Assembly: GCA_028873925.1 (NCBI GenBank)
Contig: JAPPNA010000009.1
Coordinates: 1 to 36,139, forward strand
From: Bacteroidota bacterium
Lineage (GTDB): Bacteria; Bacteroidota; Rhodothermia; Rhodothermales; Bin80
Length of the DNA: 36,139 nt
Direction: 5' to 3'
Shown: positions 23,392 through 31,955 of the stretch, in pieces
Numbering within the stretch: the stretch's first letter is position 1
Layout: the number at the start of each line of letters is the position of its first letter
Notes under the pieces: model-generated
Told to the model about the DNA's origin: nothing
The model's database searches: none
The model's input: the letters and a program-made list of their open reading frames with translations, nothing else
Made by a program: the position numbers and the translations under genes

Positions 23392-24981
23392 TCAGGCGGC
23401 GTACAGAGCGGCCAGGCGTTCGGCCTCTTCCCGGAAGGCCTTTTTGGACGCGTCGCTGAGTTGGCCGGTTTCCAGGATGTCGGTCAGAGCTTCGGGGCAG
23501 CGTACCCTGAGGTTCTTGATGAATTCAGCCTCAAACCGCTTGATGTCCAGCATGGCCACGGAGTCCAACAGGCCCTCGGCCCCCACATAAATGATGGCGA
23601 TCTGTTCTTCGACCGCCACGGGGGTGAACTGACCCTGCTTCAGCAGTTCCACCAGACGCTCTCCGCGCCGCAGCTGCCGCTGAGTGGACGGGTCCAGGTC
23701 GGAACCGAATTTGGCGAAGGCCTCCAATTCCCGATACTGAGCCAGGTCCAGGCGCAGCATGCCCGCGGCCGATTTCATGGCCTTGATCTGGGCGTTGCCG
23801 CCTACCCGGCTGACCGAGATCCCCACATTGATGGCCGGGCGTACACCGGCATTGAACAGATCCGGCTCCAGGTAAATCTGGCCATCCGTGATGGATATTA
23901 CATTCGTCGGGATGTACGCATCTACCGCACCGGCCTGTGTTTCAATAACCGGCAGTGCCGTGAGCGAGCCGCCGCCTTTGACGCGACCGGCCAGAGAGGG
24001 AGGCAGGTCATTCATCTGAACGGCAATCTCGTGACTGCGGGTAATCTTGGCGGCCCGTTCCAGCAGTCGGCTATGCAGGTAAAAGACATCTCCCGGATAG
24101 GCCTCACGGCCCGGCGGGCGGCGCAGCAGCAGCGAGACCTGCCGGTAAGCGACCGCCTGTTTGGATAAGTCATCATAAATGACCAGCGCGTGACGACCCG
24201 TATCCCGGAAATACTCGCCGATACAAGCGCCCGCAAACGGAGCAATAAACTGGAGCGGAGCCGCTACAGATGCTGGTGCGCTGACAATGACCGTATAGTC
24301 CATGGCACCGATTTCCTGTAGCGCGCGCGCGACCTGTGCTACCGTTGAGGCCTTCTGCCCAATGGCGACATAGATGCAAAAGACCGGCTCTTCGGTATCC
24401 TGGGTGGACTTCTGACTGATGATCGTATCGATCAGAATCGCGGTCTTGCCGGTCTGCCGGTCACCGATGACGAGCTCTCGCTGACCTCGTCCGATCGGAA
24501 TCATCGAATCAATCGCCTTTATGCCGGTAATCAGCGGCTGCGATACGGGCTGACGGTAAATCACGCCGGGTGCCTTGCGTTCAAGCGGCATTTCACAGGG
24601 ATCACCGGTGAGCGGTCCCAAGCCATCCAGCGGTTCCCCCAGCGGATTCACCACCCGCCCGAGCATGCCTTCGGTCACCTGGATTGAAGCTATCCGATGG
24701 GTGCGGCGTGCTTCGTCGCCCTCTTTGACTTCCTGAACTTCTCCGAACAGGACGGCCCCGACATTGTCTTCTTCGAGGTTGAGCACCATGCCCGTCACGT
24801 CCCGTTCCGGGAATTCAATCAGTTCACCGGCCTGAATGCCGGAGAGACCGTAAATGCGGGCGATGCCATCGCCCACCTGTAGTACGGTGCCGACTTCATA
24901 CACGCCGGTGTCAGCCTCAAATCCGCCCAGCTCCTGCCGGAGCAGGGCCGTTACTTCATCCGGCCGAATTGCAGTTGCCAT
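23392..24981 (-). CDS. atpA: F1Fo ATP synthase alpha subunit
   Basis: A 529-residue subunit of the F1 catalytic head. N-terminal region '[18 protein letters not shown]', nucleotide-binding P-loop [10 protein letters not shown] at about residue 170, [33 protein letters not shown] (Walker B region), [22 protein letters not shown] and the arginine-finger region '[17 protein letters not shown]' are all intact. Alpha subunits bind ATP non-catalytically and supply the arginine finger to the beta site. It lies between atpH and atpG with gaps of 11 and 13 bases. Confidence 0.98.
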   Translation of the reverse strand: MATAIRPDEVTALLRQELGGFEADTGVYEVGTVLQVGDGIARIYGLSGIQAGELIEFPERDVTGMVLNLEEDNVGAVLFGEVQEVKEGDEARRTHRIASIQVTEGMLGRVVNPLGEPLDGLGPLTGDPCEMPLERKAPGVIYRQPVSQPLITGIKAIDSMIPIGRGQRELVIGDRQTGKTAILIDTIISQKSTQDTEEPVFCIYVAIGQKASTVAQVARALQEIGAMDYTVIVSAPASVAAPLQFIAPFAGACIGEYFRDTGRHALVIYDDLSKQAVAYRQVSLLLRRPPGREAYPGDVFYLHSRLLERAAKITRSHEIAVQMNDLPPSLAGRVKGGGSLTALPVIETQAGAVDAYIPTNVISITDGQIYLEPDLFNAGVRPAINVGISVSRVGGNAQIKAMKSAAGMLRLDLAQYRELEAFAKFGSDLDPSTQRQLRRGERLVELLKQGQFTPVAVEEQIAIIYVGAEGLLDSVAMLDIKRFEAEFIKNLRVRCPEALTDILETGQLSDASKKAFREEAERLAALYAA

Positions 24982-24992
24982 TGGGTATTGGG

Positions 24993-25520
24993 TTATAGAT
25001 GCATGCGCTTGCGGAGCGCGGAAAGCTGGTACCGTACGCTGCCATCATATACAGTATCGCCGATGCTCAGAACTAGGCCGCCAATCAGGTTTTCATCTTC
25101 GGTAACCGAAAGGCGCACCGACTGGCCGAGCCGATCTTCCAGCGCTTCTGTCAATTGAGTGCGGGCGGACGCATCCAGCGGCTCGGCCACGTGGGCCTTC
25201 ACATGGATGATGCCTTTACGCTGATCACTGAGCACCTGTACCTGCTTTAAAATCAGCGGCAGCAGATCCTCTCGCTGCCGGCTCACCAGCAGCTGCAGGA
25301 ACTTATGCGTAAGCGGTTGTACGCGCGTTCCGAAGAGCTGCGCTATTACGGATGACTTCCGCGTTCGCGGCACCACGGGACTGGCCATGCAGAGCCGCAG
25401 TTCCCGGGAGTCCTCAAGCGCACCGATCATCAGCGCCACATCCTCCTGCACCTGCTGCGAATCTGCGGCTTCCAAGTACAGGGCCTGGGCGTAACGTTGA
25501 ACGACCGCCGAACTGGTCAT
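24993..25520 (-). CDS. atpH: F1Fo ATP synthase delta subunit
   Basis: A 175-residue subunit linking the peripheral stalk to the top of F1. The start [16 protein letters not shown], the middle 'VTHKFLQLL'-type stretch (here [20 protein letters not shown]), and the C-terminal [22 protein letters not shown] (in two parts) are typical of OSCP/delta. The ATG overlaps the end of atpF by four bases (ATGA). Confidence 0.96.
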   Translation of the reverse strand: MTSSAVVQRYAQALYLEAADSQQVQEDVALMIGALEDSRELRLCMASPVVPRTRKSSVIAQLFGTRVQPLTHKFLQLLVSRQREDLLPLILKQVQVLSDQRKGIIHVKAHVAEPLDASARTQLTEALEDRLGQSVRLSVTEDENLIGGLVLSIGDTVYDGSVRYQLSALRKRMHL

Positions 25521-26047
25521 GCTCTATAGGTTCGCCCACGCTGCGCGCCGGCGGCAAAATCATCCATGAACCGGGCCACTAGCTTCCGGTTCTGATCTGC
25601 ATCCAACTGCTCACGCAGGATCCTTTCAGCGGCCTGTATCGCCAGATCGGCGACTTCACTCCGCAGTGCCTGCAGCGCATTGTCCTTGTCACGCTCAATC
25701 TGCTCCTGCGCCTGGGCGCGCAGGTCGGCTATCTCCTGGCGCACCCGCTGCAATTCCGTTTCACGCAGCTGATCGGCTTCATCACGGGCTTGGCGCATGA
25801 GTCGCTGAGCCTCCTGCTCGGCCTCCCGCCGTGCCTGCTGATTGCTTTCCTGCAGGCGGCGGCTTTCGGCGAGTGCGGCTTCGGCGCGCCCAAGAGAGTC
25901 CGCAATGGTCTCTTCGCGTGTCTTGAGCGCGGAGGTGATCGGCCCCCAGGCAAAGCGCCTCATCAGCAGCAGCAGCGTCAGGAACACAACTGTCAGCCAG
26001 ATGACCAGCCCCGGATTAGGGGCCAATAAGTCTGCGCCAAAATACAT
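25517..26047 (-). CDS. atpF: F1Fo ATP synthase subunit b
   Basis: A 176-residue peripheral-stalk subunit. It has one N-terminal membrane helix (LVIWLTVVFLTLLLLMRRFAW) followed by a long, highly charged coiled coil (residues about 40-150, rich in Glu, Arg, Gln and Ala: REETIADSLGRAEAALAESR and onwards), ending ERILREQLDADQNRKLVARF. Downstream coupling to atpH is by a four-base overlap. Confidence 0.96.
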   Translation of the reverse strand: MYFGADLLAPNPGLVIWLTVVFLTLLLLMRRFAWGPITSALKTREETIADSLGRAEAALAESRRLQESNQQARREAEQEAQRLMRQARDEADQLRETELQRVRQEIADLRAQAQEQIERDKDNALQALRSEVADLAIQAAERILREQLDADQNRKLVARFMDDFAAGAQRGRTYRA

Positions 26048-26064
26048 GATGCCAAAGCTGGGCG

Positions 26065-26292
26065 TTACTTGATCACCAGAAGGAAGGCAATGACCAGTCC
26101 GAAGAGGGCGACACCTTCAATGAAGGCGGCACCGATCATCATTGTGGTCCGAATATCGTTGGTGGCTTCCGGTTGCCGGGCGGTACCCTCCATGGCGGGG
26201 CCCGCCAGGCGTCCGATGCCCAAGCCTGCGCCGAGCGCAATCAGTCCGGCTCCAAGACCTGCTCCCAAGTAGGCCATTGCTTGTGGGTCCAT
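26065..26292 (-). CDS. atpE: F1Fo ATP synthase subunit c
   Basis: A 75-residue hairpin of two membrane helices that forms the rotor ring. Helix 1 is glycine/alanine-rich (YLGAGLGAGLIALGAGLGIG), the polar loop contains the conserved ARQPE, and helix 2 carries the ion-binding glutamate E59 in AAFIEGVALFGLV. Helix 1 lacks the conserved glutamine of sodium-type rings, so proton coupling is expected. Confidence 0.97.
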   Translation of the reverse strand: MDPQAMAYLGAGLGAGLIALGAGLGIGRLAGPAMEGTARQPEATNDIRTTMMIGAAFIEGVALFGLVIAFLLVIK

Positions 26293-26337
26293 GATAACAG
26301 CTAAAATTTGCGAATAGTTGGAATGAAAACAGTGGAA

Positions 26338-27426
26338 TCAGTGGGCCTCACCGTGCGAATGCTCGGCGATAGCCATTCCAATGAACAGGGCAGACAAAAT
26401 CGTAAAGATATATGCCTGAATGAACGCAATGAGCAGCTCCAGACAGAACACGAACAGGACGAAGCCAAGACTTACCGGAATCACCCCGTATCCGGCCAGG
26501 GGGCCGAACATTTCGGCGAACGTGAAGATAAGCCCGATGAGGCTCAGGATCACCAGGTGGCCAGCGGTCAGATTGGCGAACAGCCGGATTGCCAGGGCGA
26601 TCGGTTTCGTGAAGAGCCCGATGATTTCAGTAGGAATCAGCAGGAACTTTACCAGGACCGGCATCCCGGGCGGCCAGAACACATGGCGCCAGTGATCCTT
26701 CGATCCGTTTACCTGCGTCAGAATGAATGTGAAAGCGGCCAGCGCTGCGGTGATATTCAGATTTGATGTGGCGGTTGCGCCGAACGGCACCAGCCCCAGC
26801 AGATTGCAGGTCAGGATAAAAAAGAAAGCGGTCAGCAGGTACGGCAGGTATCGCTCATAATTGTCTTCCCCCAGGTTGGGGATGGCGACCTTGTCGCGCA
26901 GGAAAATGATCAGGGTTTCAAACATATTCTGAAGCACGCCCCGGGGTGCCTGCTCGCGGCCAATGCCAGCTTGATACCGTCGGGCCAGGCTGACGAACAG
27001 GTATAGGATTATGCCGGAAGCTATCAGGGCAAAGATCAGGTGCCGGGTCACAGACAGGTCAAGGATAAGGCTCCCGTTTGTCGGGACCAGATGTGCGTCC
27101 AGGTGTGCCCCGCTTGCGATCAGGGCCTCCGCATCAACGGGATCTTCCCCATGATCTTCATAGACCGCATCGGGTTGCATGAGTCCAGACCTGACCGCTG
27201 ACGCGGTGGACATAAAGAAGCGGACCTGGAGGCCTTCCTGCTCGCTGCGGACAATGAACAGCCGCGGCAGCTCAATCTTGGCAATGGGCTGCAGATCCAG
27301 GTAGTACCCGTCCGCCGTATGGTGAACGGCATCAAAGGAATCCTCATCCGCAGCGTTGGCTGCCGCGGAATGCCCCACAAGTGTCCAGCCGGCGCACAGC
27401 CACAGAAGTGCAACAACGAGACGCAT
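26338..27426 (-). CDS. atpB: F1Fo ATP synthase subunit a, N-terminally extended
   Basis: A 362-residue membrane subunit forming the proton half-channels next to the c ring. Residues 1-25 look like a signal peptide (LVVALLWLCAGWTLVGHSAA), followed by about 100 residues of periplasmic domain (YYLDLQPIAKIELPRLFIVR) not present in E. coli AtpB but usual in Bacteroidota-type enzymes. The membrane core has FFFILTCNLLGLVPFGATAT, the essential arginine in 'LAIRLFANLTAGHLVI', and the last helices ELLIAFIQAYIFTILSALFIG. It starts three bases after the stop of the upstream AtpI-like gene. Confidence 0.96.
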   Translation of the reverse strand: MRLVVALLWLCAGWTLVGHSAAANAADEDSFDAVHHTADGYYLDLQPIAKIELPRLFIVRSEQEGLQVRFFMSTASAVRSGLMQPDAVYEDHGEDPVDAEALIASGAHLDAHLVPTNGSLILDLSVTRHLIFALIASGIILYLFVSLARRYQAGIGREQAPRGVLQNMFETLIIFLRDKVAIPNLGEDNYERYLPYLLTAFFFILTCNLLGLVPFGATATSNLNITAALAAFTFILTQVNGSKDHWRHVFWPPGMPVLVKFLLIPTEIIGLFTKPIALAIRLFANLTAGHLVILSLIGLIFTFAEMFGPLAGYGVIPVSLGFVLFVFCLELLIAFIQAYIFTILSALFIGMAIAEHSHGEAH

Positions 27427-27429
27427 GAC

Positions 27430-27714
27430 TCAGTTCTTTCGCAAAATCAAGAGCACTTCAACGCCCAACCCCACCAGGAAGACGCACAGAAAGGCTGCGA
27501 TCATTGCCGGAGCATAGACCGGAAGCAGCAGCGCGCTTGCCACCAGAATGACCACGGCAGCCGCGATTCGCACCAGCATGCCGCCCAGCACTACCAGCAC
27601 AAACCGCTGTGAACGCCGGGCGAGCCGGCTGACCAACATACTGGCGGTGACATAGCCGAGCCCCAGCATGACTCCCAAAAGGATGCTCCACCATATTTCG
27701 GCCGCCGCGGGCAT
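27430..27714 (-). CDS. small four-helix membrane protein, AtpI-like
   Basis: A 94-residue hydrophobic protein with three to four membrane segments (WWSILLGVMLGLGYVTASML, VLVVLGGMLVRIAAAVVIL, YAPAMIAAFLCVFLVGLGVE). It sits immediately upstream of atpB, where ATP synthase subunit I or an equivalent Fo assembly factor is normally encoded. AtpI-type proteins help assemble the c ring. Sequence identity to AtpI cannot be judged by eye, so the name rests on size, topology and position. Confidence 0.7.
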   Translation of the reverse strand: MPAAAEIWWSILLGVMLGLGYVTASMLVSRLARRSQRFVLVVLGGMLVRIAAAVVILVASALLLPVYAPAMIAAFLCVFLVGLGVEVLLILRKN

Positions 27715-27794
27715 TATTTGTTAAGCACCCCAGAATCTACGAAAGGAGCTGCAGCCGTTGACACTCAGCAGGTGAATAATCGGTGAAAGTCGCA

Positions 27795-28007
27795 TCAGGT
27801 GCTTTGCTGTCGGGCGATATACATCACGCGAGCGATCATGGAGGCCACACCCAGGAGCGCGCCGGCAAGTACGCCCCAGGGCTCTGTTGCCAGGTAACGG
27901 TCCAGCAGAAATCCCACGGCTACGCACCCCGCCATACCGAGACCGAGCTGCATGCCCAGACTCATATACGGGGCTGCATCCCGGACGGTTTGCTGCCAAT
28001 TGCTCAT
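27795..28007 (-). CDS. AtpZ/AtpI-family small membrane protein
   Basis: A 70-residue protein with two membrane helices: MSLGMQLGLGMAGCVAVGFL followed by LDRYL, then GVLAGALLGVASMIARVMY. The G-x-x-x-G-x-x-LD pattern and size match the AtpZ family (Fo-associated magnesium/calcium transporter or assembly factor), usually encoded at the head of atp operons. It starts eight bases after the bactofilin stop and precedes the AtpI-like gene by 80 bases. The longer open frame reaching 28730 is a shadow of the bactofilin and peptidase genes. Confidence 0.8.
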   Translation of the reverse strand: MSNWQQTVRDAAPYMSLGMQLGLGMAGCVAVGFLLDRYLATEPWGVLAGALLGVASMIARVMYIARQQST

Positions 28008-28015
28008 GCGTTCGG

Positions 28016-28429
28016 CTAAGCTGCGGCCCGGCGGACGGGCTCCACGGCAACCGGGCCACCTTCCGATGGGCGACTTCGGCTGCGCGGCTGCATCATGCAG
28101 TCGCCTTGGAAGACAGCGCCTTCCTCCACTACGAGGCGACTCGTGTGAATGCTGCCTTCCACATGAGCCGATTCCGAGAGGGTCAGTTTTTGTTCGATGA
28201 GGAGGTCTCCTTTGACCGTGCCCGCAATTACGGCTGCGTTGGCTGAAAGCTGGCCGGTAATCTTGCCGTTTTCCGATACGACCACTTGACCATCCACCTT
28301 CAATTCTCCATCCATGGAGCCATCGATACGGATATCGCTCACTGAACCCAGCGATCCGACAATTTCGGTGCCTTCGGCGACGATGGTGACATGGACATGG
28401 GAGGGCTCGCTGATCGCGCGTCTGGGCAT
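28016..28429 (-). CDS. bactofilin (polymer-forming cytoskeletal protein)
   Basis: A protein of about 137 residues with the right-handed beta-helix repeats of bactofilins: TIVAEGTEIVGSLGSVSDIR, IDGSMDGELKVDGQVVVSEN, GKITGQLSANAAVIAGTVKG, DLLIEQKLTLSESAHVEGSI, then LVVEEGAVFQGDC. The C-terminal tail is basic/proline-rich. Bactofilins polymerise without nucleotide and position cell-wall enzymes; the M23 peptidase gene 50 bases upstream is the usual partner. The start is not certain: ATG 28429 is preferred, but GTG 28465 would add 12 residues; neither has a clear ribosome binding site. Confidence 0.9.
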   Translation of the reverse strand: MPRRAISEPSHVHVTIVAEGTEIVGSLGSVSDIRIDGSMDGELKVDGQVVVSENGKITGQLSANAAVIAGTVKGDLLIEQKLTLSESAHVEGSIHTSRLVVEEGAVFQGDCMMQPRSRSRPSEGGPVAVEPVRRAAA

Positions 28430-28482
28430 TGTAAAGGGGCGGGTCAGGTTGAGTGCGGCACGCACCGGAATCTAAAACAAAA

Positions 28483-29382
28483 TCATAATCCGAGCAAATA
28501 GGCACCGGGATCCTGCGCCAGCCCGTTGTTCCACAGCTCAAAGTGCAGGTGCGGGCCGGTGGTGAATTCGCCTGAGTTGCCGCTGATCGCCAGGCCTTCG
28601 CGAACGCTGACGCGGTCGGCGACCTGTTTGAGCAGCTGCTCGTTGTGCTTGTAAACCGACAGGAATCCGTTGGCATGCTGCACAATGATGGTATGTCCGC
28701 CGGTGTAGGTCCAGTCTGCAAACACCACATACCCGTCTCCTATACAACGGACCATTGTGCCGGCTTCGGTGGCAATGTCAATGGCAAAATGGCCGGTCCG
28801 GGCATCAAAACCGTGGGTCACAAATCCATCCACCGGGGCCAGGGCCGGCAGCTGAAGGCTCTCCAGGTTCCGCAGGAGGGCAGGCGGGGACAATTGTGGC
28901 GCTGTCATGTTCGCTGGCATGACGGTGATCGGCAGAGCGGGATGCACATGATCCTGCCAGTTCTGCGGCTCTGGCAGAACAGTGTCAGTCGGGTTGTCTG
29001 CGGTGTTGGATATTACAGAAGCGGCAAGCGTTGAGTCAAGTTCGCCGGTGAGAATCAGTCGCAGATTGGACAGGTACATCTCGTGCGCGGCCAGCGAGTC
29101 TTCAAGGCTGGCCATCCGCAGGGCAATCATCCGGGTATTCTGAAGCATTTCCGGGGTCAGGTAACCGGGAATCAGCGCCCGCAATGGTGTCAGCGGCGCG
29201 ACAGCGGCCACCACCACGGTGTACGTCAGGAGTACACCGATCAGCACAATCCGCAGGTGACGGGGCCGGAATGTGTATTCCCGTGATGGTTTAGCGGTGC
29301 CCCGATCGACGACGATGACCGTGCGCCTGGCGTGGGTGCCGCCTACGAGGCTTCGGAAGAGAGAGAGAAGGTTCTTGAGCAT
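28483..29382 (-). CDS. M23 family metallopeptidase (LytM-type)
   Basis: A 299-residue peptidoglycan hydrolase. The chain has a cytoplasmic basic N-terminus, one membrane helix at about 44-62 (RIVLIGVLLTYTVVVAAVA), a periplasmic helical segment (MIALRMASLEDSLAAHEMYL) likely forming a coiled coil, a Pro/Thr linker, and a C-terminal M23 domain. Zinc ligands are visible as the HxxxD of GHFAIDIA and the HxH of GPHLHFELW, with 'GHTIIVQHANGFLSVYKHN' between. The leading SREYTFRPRHLR is typical of Bacteroidota M23 proteins. Together with the downstream bactofilin it forms a cell-shape module. Confidence 0.93.
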   Translation of the reverse strand: MLKNLLSLFRSLVGGTHARRTVIVVDRGTAKPSREYTFRPRHLRIVLIGVLLTYTVVVAAVAPLTPLRALIPGYLTPEMLQNTRMIALRMASLEDSLAAHEMYLSNLRLILTGELDSTLAASVISNTADNPTDTVLPEPQNWQDHVHPALPITVMPANMTAPQLSPPALLRNLESLQLPALAPVDGFVTHGFDARTGHFAIDIATEAGTMVRCIGDGYVVFADWTYTGGHTIIVQHANGFLSVYKHNEQLLKQVADRVSVREGLAISGNSGEFTTGPHLHFELWNNGLAQDPGAYLLGL

Positions 29383-29400
29383 GGACTCCCCTGGCTGTAG

Positions 29401-29700
29401 CTATCGGAAGACAATTTTCCGGATCATCGGTTTGGACAGTTTCCGGTTGAGGCGGTTACACCAGCCCTCACGGTTCATATGCAGCTCCTGCCTCCATACG
29501 CTGTTGGTCACTTCAACGTATAAGACCCCTTTATGCACGAACACCCCGCTGGTGATCGAGGCGATATCGGGACCAGCGATTTCCACCCATTTCTCTATGG
29601 CCTTGGCTTCCTGAAAGCGCTCAAGGCAGCCGATATTGTTGAGCACATCGCCGACGATGGCACCCACGGGTCGGGATTCGTTGTACCGCGTGGTACTCAT
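29401..29700 (-). CDS. DUF721/DciA-like protein
   Basis: A 99-residue protein of the DUF721 family related to DciA, the helicase-loading factor found in bacteria lacking DnaC. The pattern is NESRPVGAIVGDVLNNIGCL, then AIEKWVEIAGPDIASITSGV and VHKGVLYVEVTNSVWRQEL with a basic C-terminus. The ATG at 29700 gives the compact family length; the open frame upstream to 29847 is not family-like. It precedes the M23 peptidase gene by 18 bases and is divergent from the TolC-like gene, with 174 bases for promoters in between. Confidence 0.82.
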   Translation of the reverse strand: MSTTRYNESRPVGAIVGDVLNNIGCLERFQEAKAIEKWVEIAGPDIASITSGVFVHKGVLYVEVTNSVWRQELHMNREGWCNRLNRKLSKPMIRKIVFR

Positions 29701-29874
29701 TAGCGGTCGTAGCCGTTTGGCAGTAGTACGAATTGGGTCTGCAATGGATGCAATGCGCCGGGTGGTCCGAAGGCAGCTCCCGGATTGGACCGGTTTTTGT
29801 ATGGGTACAGGCGGGCAGGATAACATTATATTGCCGGACGAGTCCAAAGCGGTCCGCTACAGACTTTGCGACAC

Positions 29875-31311
29875 ATGAGGGGCTTTGAAGCCAGGATAAG
29901 AGAGACTGACAGGTGGCGCACGCACTGCCTCTGGACTGCCCTGTCCGCAATTGGCGTGCTGCTTGTGTCATACGCGCCGGCAAACGGGCAGGACACGCTT
30001 GCTTTGGACCTGCCGGGAACCATGGAGCGCGCGCTCCTGGTGAGTCCGGAACTGCTGGCCGCCCAGGCGGCAGCAGAGGCCTCAGAGGCGCAGGTAAGGC
30101 AGGTGCAGTCATTACGATTCCTGCCGGAGGGCGAGTTTACGACCGCATTTTCGGCCGCCCCCGGAGTCACCAATCCCAACGGAGTCTCCACCGAGGCATT
30201 GTACCTGGACCCTGCCGTGCGTAACGACTTCGGAAATCTGAATCCCTATTTCCAGTCGGAGGTGTCCCTGCTGCAGCCGTTGTTTACCTGGGGTGCCTTG
30301 GGTGGCGGCATTCGGGCGGCCGGAGCAGGTCTGGAGGTTCAGATCGGAATGCTGGAGGGCAGGCGTTTGGCCGCCGCGCTCAGGGCCGGTGAGTTGTACT
30401 ATGATCTGCTGCTGGCCATGGAGCTCTATCGGCTGGCGGAGCGCGTTGGCGATGTGGTCAGCCAGGCCATGCGCGAAATTGATCGTCTGCTGCAGGAGGG
30501 CGATCCCGATGTGGACGATGCGGATCGGTATCAGGTCCTGATTACTCAGCAGGAGTATGCGCGCCGGGTGGTGGAGGTTACCGAAAAACGCGTGCTGGCC
30601 CGGTCGGCGATGCAAAGGCAGCTCATGCTTCCGCAGGAAACGGTAGTTATGCTAAGCGCCGAGTTTCTGACACCGCTGGCGTTTGCACCGGCTCCTCTGG
30701 GGCAATACCGGAATGCGGCACTGCAGTACCGGCCGGAGCTGGCTCAGGCTCAGGCGGGCCTGGTTGCGCGCGATGCGCTGATCCGGGTAGCCCGTGCCGA
30801 GTACTATCCACAGGTGGCGGCGGCGTTCGCACTGAATACGAGTGGAGCTGCCAATCGTTACCGGCAGCCGAACCCCTATGTGAGTGACGGCTTCAGGCGT
30901 ACCGGTATGAGCGCCGGTGTTGGGATTCGGCAGAAATTGAACTTTTCGCAGACCCGCGCCCGGGTCCGCCGCGCTGAGGCGCAGCGTGACGAAGTGCGAC
31001 ATCTGTTAACGGCAGCCGAGCAGCTGGTACACTTGGAGGTCGAGCAGGCCTGGCGGAATCTGGAAGTGGAGCGCGCGGCGTTGGCCGCTCAAGATAGCGC
31101 GTTGGCGATCAGCAAGGAGTGGCTGCGTGTTGAGTACATCAACTTTGATCTCGACCTTGGGGACACCGAAAACCTCGTGCGCGCCGTCCAGGCGAGTCTG
31201 GAGCTTGAAGCGAGATACTTTGAAGCGGTACGGCGTTACAATGTGGCCGTGCTGCGTCTGCTTGCGGCATCGGGTCTGCTGATTCGTGAGATGAACAGTC
31301 TTGCCGAATGA
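29875..31311 (+). CDS. TolC family outer-membrane efflux protein
   Basis: A 478-residue outer-membrane channel of the TolC family. The signal peptide (LSAIGVLLVSYAPANGQ) is followed by two structural repeats of long helices with membrane strands: DLPGTMERALLVSPELLAAQ and FQSEVSLLQPLFTWGALGGG in the first, YRPELAQAQAGLVARDALIR and MSAGVGIRQKLNFSQTRARV in the second, ending with VRAVQASLELEARYFEAVRR typical of the family. The ATG at 29875 is preferred over a TTG three codons earlier. No inner-membrane pump or adaptor is encoded here; instead an MlaC-like gene overlaps its stop (ATGA), suggesting a joint function in envelope transport. Confidence 0.9.
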   Translation: MRGFEARIRETDRWRTHCLWTALSAIGVLLVSYAPANGQDTLALDLPGTMERALLVSPELLAAQAAAEASEAQVRQVQSLRFLPEGEFTTAFSAAPGVTNPNGVSTEALYLDPAVRNDFGNLNPYFQSEVSLLQPLFTWGALGGGIRAAGAGLEVQIGMLEGRRLAAALRAGELYYDLLLAMELYRLAERVGDVVSQAMREIDRLLQEGDPDVDDADRYQVLITQQEYARRVVEVTEKRVLARSAMQRQLMLPQETVVMLSAEFLTPLAFAPAPLGQYRNAALQYRPELAQAQAGLVARDALIRVARAEYYPQVAAAFALNTSGAANRYRQPNPYVSDGFRRTGMSAGVGIRQKLNFSQTRARVRRAEAQRDEVRHLLTAAEQLVHLEVEQAWRNLEVERAALAAQDSALAISKEWLRVEYINFDLDLGDTENLVRAVQASLELEARYFEAVRRYNVAVLRLLAASGLLIREMNSLAE

Positions 31312-31901
31312 AAAGCTGGTACTTGATCGTCGTATTGGGCGTGATTTTGGTGCCTCAGACTGTGGCGGCGCAGGACGGGCCGCGGGAAGTACGCGCATTC
31401 ATGGAACAGCGGGATCGTGAGATCAAGGCAGTCCTGCAGCAGGTGGATCAGAGCGAACAGGCCCGGGAGCGGGCCCGGTCACTGATCAATGATCGTATCG
31501 ATTTTGAAAAGATGGGCCGGCAGGCCCTGGGGCCCTATGATGCGGAGTTGTCCGCGGAAGAAAGACAACAATTCGTTGAGACGTTTGCCGGTATCGTGCG
31601 TGCCCAGTCCCTGGCGGACCTGTCGGTCTACCATGCACAGGTGACCTATGACTCGGTCGGGGCTACTGGAGATCAGGCGTATGTGCGAACCCGTGCCCGC
31701 CTAGACCAGGTAACGCTGAAGGTGGAGTATCTGCTTCACCGGAATGCCGGTGGCTGGTGGTTGTACGACATCGTCATTGACGATGTGGGCACGGTGGAGG
31801 GATACGCGATTTCATTCCAGACTTACATCCGCAAGCGGGGCATTCCGGCATTTCTGGAGAGTTTGCGCAGGAAGCTGGCCCGAGACAGTGCGTCCGGTTA
31901 G
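31308..31901 (+). CDS. MlaC/Ttg2D-family periplasmic phospholipid-binding protein
   Basis: A 197-residue exported protein of the MlaC family. Signal peptide LIVVLGVILVPQTVAAQ; mature region with 'RSLINDRIDFEKMGRQALG' (the DxxxM/LxxxxLG element), LSAEERQQFVETFAGIVRAQ, then the lipid-binding sheet VEYLLHRNAGGWWLYDIVID and YAISFQTYIRKRGIPAFLES. MlaC proteins shuttle phospholipids between outer and inner membranes. The start overlaps the TolC-like stop by four bases. The remaining Mla components are not in the window. Confidence 0.92.
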   Translation: MKSWYLIVVLGVILVPQTVAAQDGPREVRAFMEQRDREIKAVLQQVDQSEQARERARSLINDRIDFEKMGRQALGPYDAELSAEERQQFVETFAGIVRAQSLADLSVYHAQVTYDSVGATGDQAYVRTRARLDQVTLKVEYLLHRNAGGWWLYDIVIDDVGTVEGYAISFQTYIRKRGIPAFLESLRRKLARDSASG

Positions 31902-31955
31902 TCAGGTCACCGCCGGCTTCTGTATTTTTCGGCGGACATCATCGCCGGACTGGTT

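Noticed and set aside
27795-28730. Long minus-strand frame of 311 codons ending in AtpZ-like sequence
   Set aside because: Its first 240 codons are out-of-frame translation of the bactofilin and M23 genes; only the last 70 codons from ATG 28007 are real.
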